Under the pieces are notes generated by a model that saw only the letters and a list, made by a program, of their open reading frames with translations, did no database searches and was not told where the DNA came from. Positions 16,148 to 23,538 of a stretch of 64,000 nt of DNA are shown piece by piece. Source of the stretch: JAAEPI01 sp965212145 (lineage in GTDB: Bacteria; Bacteroidota; Bacteroidia; Cytophagales; Cyclobacteriaceae); contig CBDBUY010000005.1 in the NCBI GenBank assembly GCA_965212145.1, forward strand, positions 62,001 through 126,000, in the 5' to 3' direction. Each line of letters opens with the position of its first letter. Within the stretch, counting starts at the first letter, position 1. The position numbers and the translations under genes were made by a program.

Positions 16148-16714
16148 ATGAGCACGAAATATAAATTCCATAATCTAGAGGGTATCTACTTCCTATCCAC
16201 GGCAGTAGTGAACTGGATAGATGTGTTCACTCGACAGGACTACTGCGAGGTAGTATTGGAGAGCTTGAAATACTGTGTTCGAGAAAAGGGTTTGGTGGTT
16301 TATGGCTATGTGATCATGTCGAGTCATATTCATTTGATCATTGGGAGAAGGGAAAATGGATCAGGCTTTTCTTCTATCATTCGGGATTTCAAGAAGTTCA
16401 CTTCATCGAAGATTCTGAAAGAGATTCAGGATCATCCTCAGGAAAGTCGAAAGGAATGGATGCTTTGGATGATGGAGCGGGCGGCTAAGAAAAACAGTAA
16501 TAATACGAAATTCCAGTTTTGGCAGCAGGACAACCATGCCATTGAACTCGCGGGAGATTGGCTGGAGCAGAAATTGGAATATGTGCACAATAATCCGGTA
16601 GAAGCGGGAATAGTGAGGGAGCCGGAAGACTACTTGTACTCCAGTGCTGGCAACTATGCCGGAAAGGGAGGTTTAATGAAAGTAATTTCAATATACGATG
16701 GTGTGGAGATATGA
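16148..16714 (+). CDS. REP-associated tyrosine transposase (RAYT, Y1 HUH family)
   Basis: A 188-residue HUH endonuclease of the IS200-like Y1 class. The metal-binding pair is H60-x-H62 in 'SSHIHLII'. The likely nucleophile is Y145 in 'LEYVHNNPVEAGIV', followed by the family's 'YLYSSAGNY' ending. RAYTs cut and rejoin single-stranded REP palindromes and are thought to be domesticated transposases that spread these repeats. The gene is intact and flanked within 20 bases by inverted REP-like elements. It is a single-copy REPtron rather than a classical insertion sequence, because no paired IS ends with target duplication are seen. Confidence 0.9.
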   Translation: MSTKYKFHNLEGIYFLSTAVVNWIDVFTRQDYCEVVLESLKYCVREKGLVVYGYVIMSSHIHLIIGRRENGSGFSSIIRDFKKFTSSKILKEIQDHPQESRKEWMLWMMERAAKKNSNNTKFQFWQQDNHAIELAGDWLEQKLEYVHNNPVEAGIVREPEDYLYSSAGNYAGKGGLMKVISIYDGVEI

Positions 16715-16726
16715 TTCTATTTTTAA

Positions 16727-16770
16727 GCACAAGTCACGCCTTCGCACAGGCCTGGCAGGAAGACTTGCGC
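16727..16770. repeat. REP-like palindrome, right of RAYT (inverted)
   Basis: GCACAAGTC (16727-16735) and GACTTGCGC (16762-16770) form the arms. Its reverse complement begins GCGCAAGTCTTC and ends GACTTGTGC, exactly as the left element does, with a shared TGCGxAAG core. The two copies are therefore inverted around the RAYT gene. Confidence 0.65.
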
Positions 16771-16779
16771 TATAAGGGG

Positions 16780-16824
16780 GTGTTCACCCGTCAGGACTAC
16801 TGCGAGGTTGTATTGGAGAGCTTG
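16780..16824 (+). pseudogene. 45-base remnant of a second RAYT gene
   Basis: This segment matches codons 26-40 of the RAYT gene (16223-16267) at 42 of 45 bases, and all three differences are synonymous (ACT/ACC, CGA/CGT, GTA/GTT). It encodes VFTRQDYCEVVLESL and then loses homology. The synonymous-only pattern suggests a piece of a separate, once functional RAYT copy rather than a fresh local duplication. Confidence 0.7.
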
Positions 16825-16859
16825 GATCTGGGGTCTATTTCCCTCGGGCCGGGGAGGCC

Positions 16860-16900
16860 TTACTTTCTGTCTTGACACAGAAAGTAACAAAGAAGTCAAG
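16860..16900. repeat. Structured repeat copy 2 (pseudoknot-capable)
   Basis: TTACTTTCTG (16860-16869) pairs with CAGAAAGTAA (16878-16887), and loop bases CTTGAC (16871-16876) are complementary to GTCAAG (16895-16900). Relative to copy 1, both helices differ in sequence but keep pairing, which supports a conserved structure. Confidence 0.6.
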
Positions 16901-17250
16901 GCTGGTTTGTCAATGGCGGGAAGTTCATCATGGAAGCTAAAATCCTCAAAACTCGTCTCCCTTTGGTCGCCTCAGACAGCTGAGTATTTTGGCCGCTTCC
17001 ATTCTTCACTTCCTGATCGCCATTCCCAAACAGGCCATTCTCTCGCGCTTTGCGCGATTGAGCGAAACTTCAGTGGATGTTATTGGCCGTCAAGGCCATT
17101 GGGAAAAACGATCAGCGGGCTGGCCAGTCTGTGTTCCCGGGCGTGTGGCGGTTGTGGGTAGATAGGGTTAACTCAGGCAAGGGCTTTTGCATACTTTTCG
17201 CCCGTGAAAAGTATGAGCCTGTCTGGCTTGAAGACAATCAGAACGCTACT
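16901..17250. other. Gene-free remainder of the RAYT region
   Basis: An open frame of 117 codons crosses part of this stretch, but it spans the repeats, lacks any recognisable domain and has an amino-acid composition unlike its neighbours, so I do not call it. A palindrome at 17190-17215 is the only clear structure. The sequence looks like decayed mobile-element DNA. Confidence 0.45.
17190..17215. repeat. Perfect 10-bp palindrome
   Basis: CATACTTTTC (17190-17199) pairs with GAAAAGTATG (17206-17215) around GCCCGT. The loop GCCC could also pair with GGGC at 17181-17184, giving a pseudoknot topology mirrored relative to the repeats at 15926 and 16860. Confidence 0.5.
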
Positions 17251-17499
17251 ATGAAAAGCGAATTAACGATAGCGCTTATCCTCCTCTCCCTTTACTCCCA
17301 AGCTCAGTTCAAGACGAACGTCACAGCCACAGGAAAACACAAGTATTTAACCATTACATACTCCCACACAGTTGATCATAGGAATAAACGTGCACTGAAA
17401 TGTTTTGATAGTTCTTGCTGCCATTCGGGAACAGCGTTTTCATCTTTGGACAATCACCGAAGAGCTTTCCGAAAACGTCTCGATAGTCTTTTTCTTTAA
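17251..17499 (+). pseudogene. Possible truncated secreted-protein gene
   Basis: ATG 17251 opens a frame whose first 19 residues (MKSELTIALILLSLYSQAQ) form a convincing signal peptide. The frame then runs into the complement of the next gene, where the encoded sequence is not credible. I read it as the 5' stub of a broken secreted-protein gene beside the mobile patch. It could also be a short secreted peptide or chance. Confidence 0.25.
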
Positions 17500-18094
17500 T
17501 ATCCAGAGGAGCACCTCCATCTTTTACGATAAAATACTTTTTTGCAGCGTCCGCTTCTTCACCTGAGTATTTGAAATACACTTTGATTCGGCTATCGAAA
17601 CCTGGATTCAAGAGCTGTAAGAATTTGTACTTCTTCTTGTTTTTAGATGGCATTTCTACCCGCTCGAAGGTCAGATAATTGTATTGTGGTTCTTGTTGCA
17701 ACTTGTCCTTGAGTTCAGCACTTTTTAGCATCAAAGTCCCAAGTGATTTGGCCAGATCGCCGGAGTTTAACGCTTTCTTTAGACTGGTGATCTCTCCGTT
17801 TTCAAACAGATCTTCTCTGTCAAGTTTGGTCTGGTGTACCACATCAATGCGAACCGCACTTTCTTTATTGACTTTCATCACTTCACCAGAATCGTCTTTG
17901 ATGCGAACACTGCTCAAGTAGCCCATGGTCATACTTGCGCCAGACATATTGCCCGAGAACACAGCACTATCAATGGTCACAGCGGCTGCCTTCTTGAAAT
18001 TTAAATCCTTCATCGGTTTCAGGAAAGTTTGACCTTTCGTGTTAAGGAAAAGGGCGAGACAGAAGAGAAATAGTATTGATTTGTATGATTTCAT
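17354..18094 (-). CDS. Secreted protein of unknown function
   Basis: A 246-residue protein with a signal peptide (MKSYKSILFLFCLALFLNTKG, cut before Q). The mature part mixes beta-rich stretches ('VRIDVVHQTKLDREDLF', 'YNYLTFERVEMPSKNKKKY') and contains two C-terminal cysteines. Charged, compact composition suggests a soluble periplasmic protein. I recognise no domain. It stands alone, divergent from the second M16 peptidase gene across 150 bases that probably hold both promoters. Confidence 0.75.
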   Translation of the reverse strand: MKSYKSILFLFCLALFLNTKGQTFLKPMKDLNFKKAAAVTIDSAVFSGNMSGASMTMGYLSSVRIKDDSGEVMKVNKESAVRIDVVHQTKLDREDLFENGEITSLKKALNSGDLAKSLGTLMLKSAELKDKLQQEPQYNYLTFERVEMPSKNKKKYKFLQLLNPGFDSRIKVYFKYSGEEADAAKKYFIVKDGGAPLDIKEKDYRDVFGKLFGDCPKMKTLFPNGSKNYQNISVHVYSYDQLCGSM

Positions 18095-18244
18095 AGGATG
18101 TTCTTTTTTTCGAAAATATATGAATTCAAGTATACAAGACAGATTTATGTTCTAAGGCTTGACCGTTTAGCACATTGTTAAGTGTCACTTAGTTGAATTT
18201 TTAGCAAATTGCTTGTTTTAAAACACCATTCAAAAATTGAAAAT

Positions 18245-21106
18245 ATGAAAAGGTTATTACTGCTTATCGCAATTGTTGCCTACGGAACGATGGGATACGC
18301 ACAAACGAAACTGGTGGAGAAAGTCACCAAAAAAGGAGATGAGATCATCATTCCTTACGAAAAGTACATTCTTGACAATGGTCTGACGCTAATCATTCAC
18401 GAGGATCATTCTGATCCTTTGGTTCACGTGGACGTGACGTACCACGTCGGTTCGGCCAGAGAGGAGTTAAATAAGTCTGGTTTTGCCCACTTCTTTGAAC
18501 ACATGATGTTTCAGGGTTCAGAGAATGTGGCGGACGAGGAGCATTTCAAGATTGTAACAGAAGCTGGAGGAACTCTAAACGGAACGACCAATCGGGACCG
18601 TACCAACTATTTCGAAACCGCACCAAGTAATCAACTTGAGACGATGCTTTGGCTGGAAGCCGATCGTATGGGCTTCTTCCTTGACGCGGTTACTCAGGAG
18701 AAATTCGAGGTACAGCGAGCAACTGTGAAAAATGAGAAAGGGCAGAACTACGACAATCGACCTTACGGTCGCTGGAGTGAAGTCAATGCAGGAACACTTT
18801 ATCCATTTGGCCATCCTTATTCGTGGTTGACCATTGGAAGGCTGGAAGATTTGGATCGCGTAGATGTGACGGATCTCAAGAAATTTTTCATGAGATGGTA
18901 CGGGCCTAACAACGCCACCCTTACTGTCGGAGGTGATGTGAATGTAAAGGATGTGATCACCAAGGTCGAGAAATATTTTGGAGTCATTCCAAGAGGTCCG
19001 GAAGTGGAGCCACTCGAACTTGATGCGCCTACATTGGATTCTGACAGATACGTTTCATACGTGGATACCAATATTCGCTTCCCGGCATTGTTGTTCACAT
19101 TCCCAACGGTTCCGAGATTCCATGAAGATGAGGCGGCTTTGGATTGTTTAGCGGAGATTTTAGGGACTGGAAAGAGCTCCTATTTCTACAAGAAATTTGT
19201 GTTGACCAGAAAGGCCATCCAAGCTTCAACCTTCCACCCAACAAGCGAGCACGCGGGAGAGTTTACCATGTTCGCCCTTCCGTTTCCTGGTGGAACTCTC
19301 GCTGATTTCGAAACTCAGATTCGAGAGATACTTGATGAGTTTGAGCAAAATGGTGTGTTGGATGATGACATCATCAAGTTTAAGGCCAATCAGGAATCGA
19401 GCATGATAAATGGTCTGGCCAGTGTGAGTGGAAAAGTAAGTCAGCTGGCCTCTTTCGAGACGTTCTATGGTAATCCAAATGGAATCCAGTTCGATCTTGA
19501 GCGCTATATGAGTATCACTAAGGAGGATGTAATGCGAGTTTTCAACAAATACATCAAAGGAAAACCTGCGGTTATTCAAAGTGTAATTCCCGGCGAAGAA
19601 ACTGCAACCGCCAAACCTGACAATTTTGAAATTCCTCGAGAAGGTGATAATCCTTTTCTAAGTACAGATTATTCGGGACTTTCCTACGAGAGGCCAACCG
19701 GCGATAAGTTTGATAGAAGCATACGACCTCCGCTTGGACCGAACCCGTCTATCAAAGTGCCGGATTTCTGGAAAGAGACATACACGAATGGAGTAAAGGT
19801 CATTGGAACTGAATCTGATGAAATTCCGATTGTGGCCATGCAATTGACGATCAATGGAGGTCACAAAATGGATGCTTATGCTCCGAAAAAATCTGGACTT
19901 GCTTCCTTGACGGCAAGTCTCATGAATGAGTCAACAGAAAATTATACGTCTGAGGAAATTCAGGAGGAGTTTAGGAAACTTGGTAGTAGCATCAATGTTT
20001 TTGGTAACAACTCATCCACTACCATGACCATTTCTTCTTTGAAGAAAAATCTAGATGCCACTTTGAAGCTTGCTGAGGAGGTTTTGTATAAGCCGGCTTT
20101 CACTCAGGAGGATTTTGACCGAGTGAAAAATCAACAGTTGGAAGGGATTAAGGCATCTAGGAAGAACCCATCAAGTATTGCAAATCAGGTATTCAACCGA
20201 CTCATGTATGGAGATGAGCACATTTACTCAGTGCCATCTCAAGGAATTGAAGAAACTGTTGAAAACATAACCCTGGAAGACGTAAAGGATTTTTATGCCA
20301 AATACTACTCTCCAAATATTTCTGAACTGGTGATCGTCGGTAATATTTCGAAAAAGGAGGTTGATCCAATGCTCGGGTTTGTGAAGAATTGGAAGTCCAA
20401 GAACACGCAGATTCCGGAATTACCAGAGCCGAAACCATCGGATGACACCAAAATTTATCTTGTGGACAAAGTGGAAGCTCCTCAGTCTGAAATCCGAATC
20501 GGTTACATCACGGATCTCGAATACGATGCGACCGGAGATTATTTTAAGTCGTACCTGATGAATTTCCCACTGGGAGGTGCATTCAACAGTCGAATTAACC
20601 TTAATCTGAGAGAGGATAAAGGTTGGACGTATGGAGCAAGATCATACTTCAATAGTGGAGATGATCCCGGGCCTTACATGGCTTCAGCGGGGGTAAAAGG
20701 AGCGGCCACCGACAGTTCGGTGGTGGAGTTCATGAAAGAAATTAGGAATTATCGTGAAGATGGAATCACTGATGATGAGCTTGCATTCATGAGAAGTGCC
20801 ATTGGTCAAAGAGATGCAAGAAGTTATGAGACACCAGGACAAAAGGCGGGATTCCTGAGGAGGATTAATCACTATAATCTGGATAAGAAGTTTGTAGATG
20901 AGCAGAACAAGATTATTGCGACGATCTCCAAGAAAGAATTGAATGGTCTGGCCAAGAAATACTTAACGGATGACAAGTTATACATTTTGGTGGTAGGTGA
21001 TGGAGCCTCGAATCGTCCTAAACTTGAAAAGCTAGGATACGAAATTGTTGATTTGGACGAGAAGGGTGATGTGGTAAATGACACCAAGATCGACACAAAG
21101 AAGTGA
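18245..21106 (+). CDS. M16 family zinc metallopeptidase, periplasmic
   Basis: A 953-residue tandem M16 peptidase with a cleavable signal peptide ending 'GTMGYAQ' rather than a lipobox. The zinc motif HFFEH (H82, E85, H86) lies in the first module, with 'ATVKNEKGQNYDNRPYGR' downstream supplying the third ligand region. The second module (about 520-940) lacks the motif. It is a diverged paralogue of the lipoprotein at 12450-15296 and probably works on periplasmic peptides. The start at 18245 is chosen because the upstream 12 codons precede the signal peptide. Confidence 0.93.
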   Translation: MKRLLLLIAIVAYGTMGYAQTKLVEKVTKKGDEIIIPYEKYILDNGLTLIIHEDHSDPLVHVDVTYHVGSAREELNKSGFAHFFEHMMFQGSENVADEEHFKIVTEAGGTLNGTTNRDRTNYFETAPSNQLETMLWLEADRMGFFLDAVTQEKFEVQRATVKNEKGQNYDNRPYGRWSEVNAGTLYPFGHPYSWLTIGRLEDLDRVDVTDLKKFFMRWYGPNNATLTVGGDVNVKDVITKVEKYFGVIPRGPEVEPLELDAPTLDSDRYVSYVDTNIRFPALLFTFPTVPRFHEDEAALDCLAEILGTGKSSYFYKKFVLTRKAIQASTFHPTSEHAGEFTMFALPFPGGTLADFETQIREILDEFEQNGVLDDDIIKFKANQESSMINGLASVSGKVSQLASFETFYGNPNGIQFDLERYMSITKEDVMRVFNKYIKGKPAVIQSVIPGEETATAKPDNFEIPREGDNPFLSTDYSGLSYERPTGDKFDRSIRPPLGPNPSIKVPDFWKETYTNGVKVIGTESDEIPIVAMQLTINGGHKMDAYAPKKSGLASLTASLMNESTENYTSEEIQEEFRKLGSSINVFGNNSSTTMTISSLKKNLDATLKLAEEVLYKPAFTQEDFDRVKNQQLEGIKASRKNPSSIANQVFNRLMYGDEHIYSVPSQGIEETVENITLEDVKDFYAKYYSPNISELVIVGNISKKEVDPMLGFVKNWKSKNTQIPELPEPKPSDDTKIYLVDKVEAPQSEIRIGYITDLEYDATGDYFKSYLMNFPLGGAFNSRINLNLREDKGWTYGARSYFNSGDDPGPYMASAGVKGAATDSSVVEFMKEIRNYREDGITDDELAFMRSAIGQRDARSYETPGQKAGFLRRINHYNLDKKFVDEQNKIIATISKKELNGLAKKYLTDDKLYILVVGDGASNRPKLEKLGYEIVDLDEKGDVVNDTKIDTKK

Positions 21107-21119
21107 TCAGTAAATAGCT

Positions 21120-21150
21120 AAAAAAAGCCGGCTGTTAGCCGGCTTTTTTG
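21120..21150. terminator. Bidirectional intrinsic terminator
   Basis: The self-complementary arms AGCCGGCT repeat around GTT and are flanked by A6 and T6. It closes the M16 gene on the plus strand (stop at 21106) and microprotein B on the minus strand (stop at 21169). Confidence 0.85.
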
Positions 21151-21168
21151 ATGTTTATAACTTCAGAT

Positions 21169-21243
21169 TTATCCGTTTGCCCAATTCCTCTCGACAATGA
21201 TCATGGCGATAATAATTACAGCGGCGATTATAAGTTGTATCAT
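21169..21243 (-). CDS. Microprotein B, 24-residue single-helix membrane peptide
   Basis: ATG 21243 to TAA 21169 encodes 24 residues with the core QLIIAAVIIIAMIIVERNWA. This is the closest relative of microprotein A, sharing the QLIIA start, the AMI motif and the VERxWA tail. It shares a terminator with the M16 gene. Upstream is a palindrome, CTGTAAATCTTTACAG (21279-21294), of unknown meaning. Copy C lies 104 bases upstream on the same strand, so B and C may share a transcript. Function unknown. Confidence 0.7.
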   Translation of the reverse strand: MIQLIIAAVIIIAMIIVERNWANG

Positions 21244-21346
21244 GATTTCGTTTCTTTTAGTGAAACATAGAAGACAAATCTGTAAAGATTTACAGAGTTA
21301 AAAGTGCCAGAATCCTTCGAATTCCTGACAAATAATACTTGAGGAT

Positions 21347-21415
21347 TTAATATTTGATCCGATCTGATAAGATCATGCAAGTAATGATTACTCCGGCTAT
21401 AATTAATTGTGTCAT
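21347..21415 (-). CDS. Microprotein C, 22-residue single-helix membrane peptide
   Basis: ATG 21415 to TAA 21347 encodes 22 residues with core QLIIAGVIITCMILSDR. The N-terminal half follows A and B (QLIIAGVII). The tail diverges, replacing VERxWA with SDRIKY, and a cysteine appears in the helix. It is the most diverged copy. It may be cotranscribed with B, since only a weak imperfect stem lies between them. Coding is supported by conservation with A and B rather than by length. Confidence 0.62.
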   Translation of the reverse strand: MTQLIIAGVIITCMILSDRIKY

Positions 21416-21473
21416 GATTCACTTACGAAGCGCACCACGTTTTCAGATTTCATGTTTCAAGAAATAGCTCATC

Positions 21474-21481
21474 TATCTTTG
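21474..21481 (+). promoter_or_regulatory. -7 element before the M15 peptidase gene
   Basis: TATCTTTG is an exact TAnnTTTG match 78 bases before the chosen ATG at 21560. No clear TTTG is seen 19 bases further upstream, so it is a moderate candidate. Confidence 0.4.
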
Positions 21482-21559
21482 TCGTTGAATTAGGATTTGA
21501 TAAAGTTTGGAAATTCCCGAAAGGGTTTTTGGGACAGATTTTTTACGGATTTAAGAAGA

Positions 21560-22168
21560 ATGGCTGATTTTGATATAAGACCTCTGAGCGAAAGACGAAT
21601 AGAGTCAATTAGGACTAATACGGAGTATTCTGATGATTCTCCAGTTTCGTTGGAGCAGATTGTGGCGGTGTACTTTCTACATGAGACGTTTGACATAGGG
21701 ACGCAAAAAGGACAAATCCATATCCTGGATGCAGTTGCAGAGAATGTCTTGGAATTGTTCAGGAAGCTTTATGTTATTGAGTTCCCCATTCATTCTGCGA
21801 TTCCGGTGGATGAATTTCAAGGAGATGATGTGAAAAGTATGGAGGCGAATAATTCCTCAGGATTCAATCCTCGAAAAATTATGCACACTGATCGCTGGTC
21901 GAGTCATGCGTATGGATGCGCCATCGATATTAACCCAAGACAGAACCCATATGTATTGAATCCGGGAACCGAAAAGGAGGAAGTTTATCCTGATCAATCA
22001 TCACCGTTTCTTGATCGTGACCAGAAGCTTCCAGGCATGGTGGAGCCAATCGTTTCTATATTCTCGAATATCGGTTATACTGACTGGGGTGGTGCTTGGA
22101 GGGAACCACTGGATTATCATCATTTCCAAGTTCCCTGGGATGAGATCAGGTCATTCTTCCAGGAATGA
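21560..22168 (+). CDS. M15 family metallopeptidase (D-Ala-D-Ala carboxypeptidase-like)
   Basis: A 202-residue VanY/M15-type peptidase. The zinc and catalytic signature 'SSHAYGCAIDINPRQNPY' (HxxxxxxD) and the distal 'DYHHFQ' are both present. Such enzymes trim the peptide stems of peptidoglycan. No signal peptide is evident from ATG 21560, so the protein is cytoplasmic or leaves by another route. An alternative TTG start at 21497 adds 21 basic residues that also do not look like a signal. It converges with a small membrane-protein gene, with an 18-base overlap. Confidence 0.82.
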   Translation: MADFDIRPLSERRIESIRTNTEYSDDSPVSLEQIVAVYFLHETFDIGTQKGQIHILDAVAENVLELFRKLYVIEFPIHSAIPVDEFQGDDVKSMEANNSSGFNPRKIMHTDRWSSHAYGCAIDINPRQNPYVLNPGTEKEEVYPDQSSPFLDRDQKLPGMVEPIVSIFSNIGYTDWGGAWREPLDYHHFQVPWDEIRSFFQE

Positions 22169-22345
22169 TTTCAGCTTGTTGGATTGAAGCGCTTTGATAA
22201 AAATAATGATCAAACCAAGCGTCCAAGCAACGCTTGATAATTTCCAAGTCCAATCAAAATCCGCCATTTGACTTCCAGCAATATGATTGATCACGTTGAG
22301 CACCTGGCTCAGTATCAATAAGTAGAGTCCGTGTTTTGCTTTCAT
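22151..22345 (-). CDS. Small two-helix membrane protein
   Basis: A 64-residue ORF with two hydrophobic stretches ('GLYLLILSQVLNVINHIAG' and 'SVAWTLGLIIIFIKAL') and a basic N-terminus, so probably a hairpin in the inner membrane. It overlaps the M15 gene 3' end by 18 bases on the opposite strand. I do not recognise the family. Membrane-like composition and start placement just before the metH promoter favour a real gene. Confidence 0.5.
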   Translation of the reverse strand: MKAKHGLYLLILSQVLNVINHIAGSQMADFDWTWKLSSVAWTLGLIIIFIKALQSNKLKSFLEE

Positions 22346-22375
22346 ACATTGAAATTAAGCAAAAACAGAAACCCG

Positions 22376-22406
22376 TTGGTGGCCTTCCATTTTACGATTA
22401 ACTTCG
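22376..22406 (+). promoter_or_regulatory. Promoter of the metH-metF operon
   Basis: TTG (22376-22378) and TAACTTCG (22399-22406, one mismatch to TAnnTTTG) are about 20 bases apart. Start of transcription would fall near 22412, exactly where the SAM riboswitch begins. Confidence 0.6.
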
Positions 22407-22410
22407 CAAC

Positions 22411-22523
22411 TGCTTATCAAGAAAGACCGAGGGAATGGGCCCGTTGACGTCTTAGCAACCTGACCGATTGGTTTCCGGTGCTAACTCCCACCAGATGAGC
22501 CATCTCTCTTTCTCTGGTAAGCA
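22411..22523 (+). promoter_or_regulatory. SAM-I (S-box) riboswitch
   Basis: The core bases of the S-box are all present: TTATCAAGA, then GACCGAGGGAATGGGCCC, TTAGCAACCTG, GTGCTAACTCC and GATGAG. The closing helix P1 forms between TGCTTATCAAGAAAG and CTTTCTCTGGTAAGCA. It binds S-adenosylmethionine and should lower expression of the methionine genes when SAM is plentiful. No terminator hairpin with a U-run follows, so control of translation initiation is more likely than early termination. TCCGGT in the aptamer could pair with ACCGGA just before the metH ATG (inference). Confidence 0.93.
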
Positions 22524-22536
22524 TCAAAAACCGGAG

Positions 22537-23538
22537 ATGAAAAACATCAAAGACATACTGAAAGATAGAATTCTGGTGCTGGATGGCGCTATGGGCACGA
22601 TGATCCAGCGCTATAAGCTGGAAGAAGAGGATTTCCGAAATGATGCGTTGAAAAATCACCCTAATTCTTTGAAGGGAAATAACGATTTGTTGGCCCTGTC
22701 ACGACCTGACCTTTTAAAAGAGATTCACGCAGAGTATTTCGCGGCTGGAGCAGACATTGCCGAGACCAACACGTTTTCCGGAACGACCATTGCCCAGGCA
22801 GATTATGGTCTGGAGGATTTCGTTTATCAGATCAATTTTGATTCTGCAAAAATAGCCAGAGCAGTTGCAGATGAATTCACTACTCGGGAGCCAGACAAGC
22901 CGAGGTTTGTCGCTGGGTCTATGGGGCCGACCAATCGCACCGCCTCCATCTCGCCTGATGTAAATGATCCGGGATTTCGTGCCGTCACTTTCGAGGACTT
23001 GCGGGTGGCTTATAGACAACAAGCTGAGGCCCTGATCGATGGTGGAGTTGATCTGTTGCTTGTTGAGACAGTTTTCGACACGCTGAATGCGAAAGCAGCG
23101 CTTTTCGCAATCGACGAGCTTAAAGAAGAAAGAGGACTGGACATTCCGGTGATGGTTTCTGGAACCATAACAGACGCTTCAGGCAGAACTTTGTCCGGTC
23201 AAACCGCGGAGGCTTTTTTGATTTCCATTCAACACATGGACTTGCTGAGTGTTGGTTTGAATTGTGCACTGGGAGCCAGTCAATTGAGACCTTACTTGAA
23301 AGTACTGTCGGATAAATCCGATTTTCACATTAGTGCTCATCCGAATGCGGGTCTGCCAAATGAGTTTGGTCAATACGATGAAAGCCCGGAGCAAATGGCC
23401 GATCAGATTCGAGAATACATGAAAGAAGGCTTGATCAATATCATTGGAGGGTGTTGTGGCACGACACCTCATCACATTTCAGCAATTGCAGAATTGGCGA
23501 CCCAGTTTGAGCCGAGAAGAAAGGAGGTGCTAGCTTGA
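22537..23538 (+). CDS. metH: Methionine synthase, homocysteine-binding half
   Basis: A 333-residue protein equal to the first module of cobalamin-dependent methionine synthase, which activates homocysteine with zinc. The zinc cysteines are C243 ('GLNCALGA') and C306-C307 ('GGCCGTT'), and the N-terminus 'ILVLDGAMGTMIQ' is typical. The longer frame to 22468 lies inside the riboswitch, so ATG 22537 is the real start. Its TGA overlaps the TTG start of the second half, so the two subunits are made together. The full-length enzyme is one chain in E. coli; the split form occurs in many Bacteroidota. Confidence 0.93.
   Translation: MKNIKDILKDRILVLDGAMGTMIQRYKLEEEDFRNDALKNHPNSLKGNNDLLALSRPDLLKEIHAEYFAAGADIAETNTFSGTTIAQADYGLEDFVYQINFDSAKIARAVADEFTTREPDKPRFVAGSMGPTNRTASISPDVNDPGFRAVTFEDLRVAYRQQAEALIDGGVDLLLVETVFDTLNAKAALFAIDELKEERGLDIPVMVSGTITDASGRTLSGQTAEAFLISIQHMDLLSVGLNCALGASQLRPYLKVLSDKSDFHISAHPNAGLPNEFGQYDESPEQMADQIREYMKEGLINIIGGCCGTTPHHISAIAELATQFEPRRKEVLA

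Noticed and set aside
16808..17161. A 117-codon open frame across the RAYT region
   Set aside because: It crosses the structured repeat and lacks any domain or family-like composition.
18150..18200. LytTR-type site before the second M16 peptidase gene
   Set aside because: One half-site (ACCGTTTAG) fits but the second, 21 bases on, does not.
22468..22536. Longer N-terminus for the first metH gene
   Set aside because: These codons are the SAM-I riboswitch; the family N-terminus begins at 22537.
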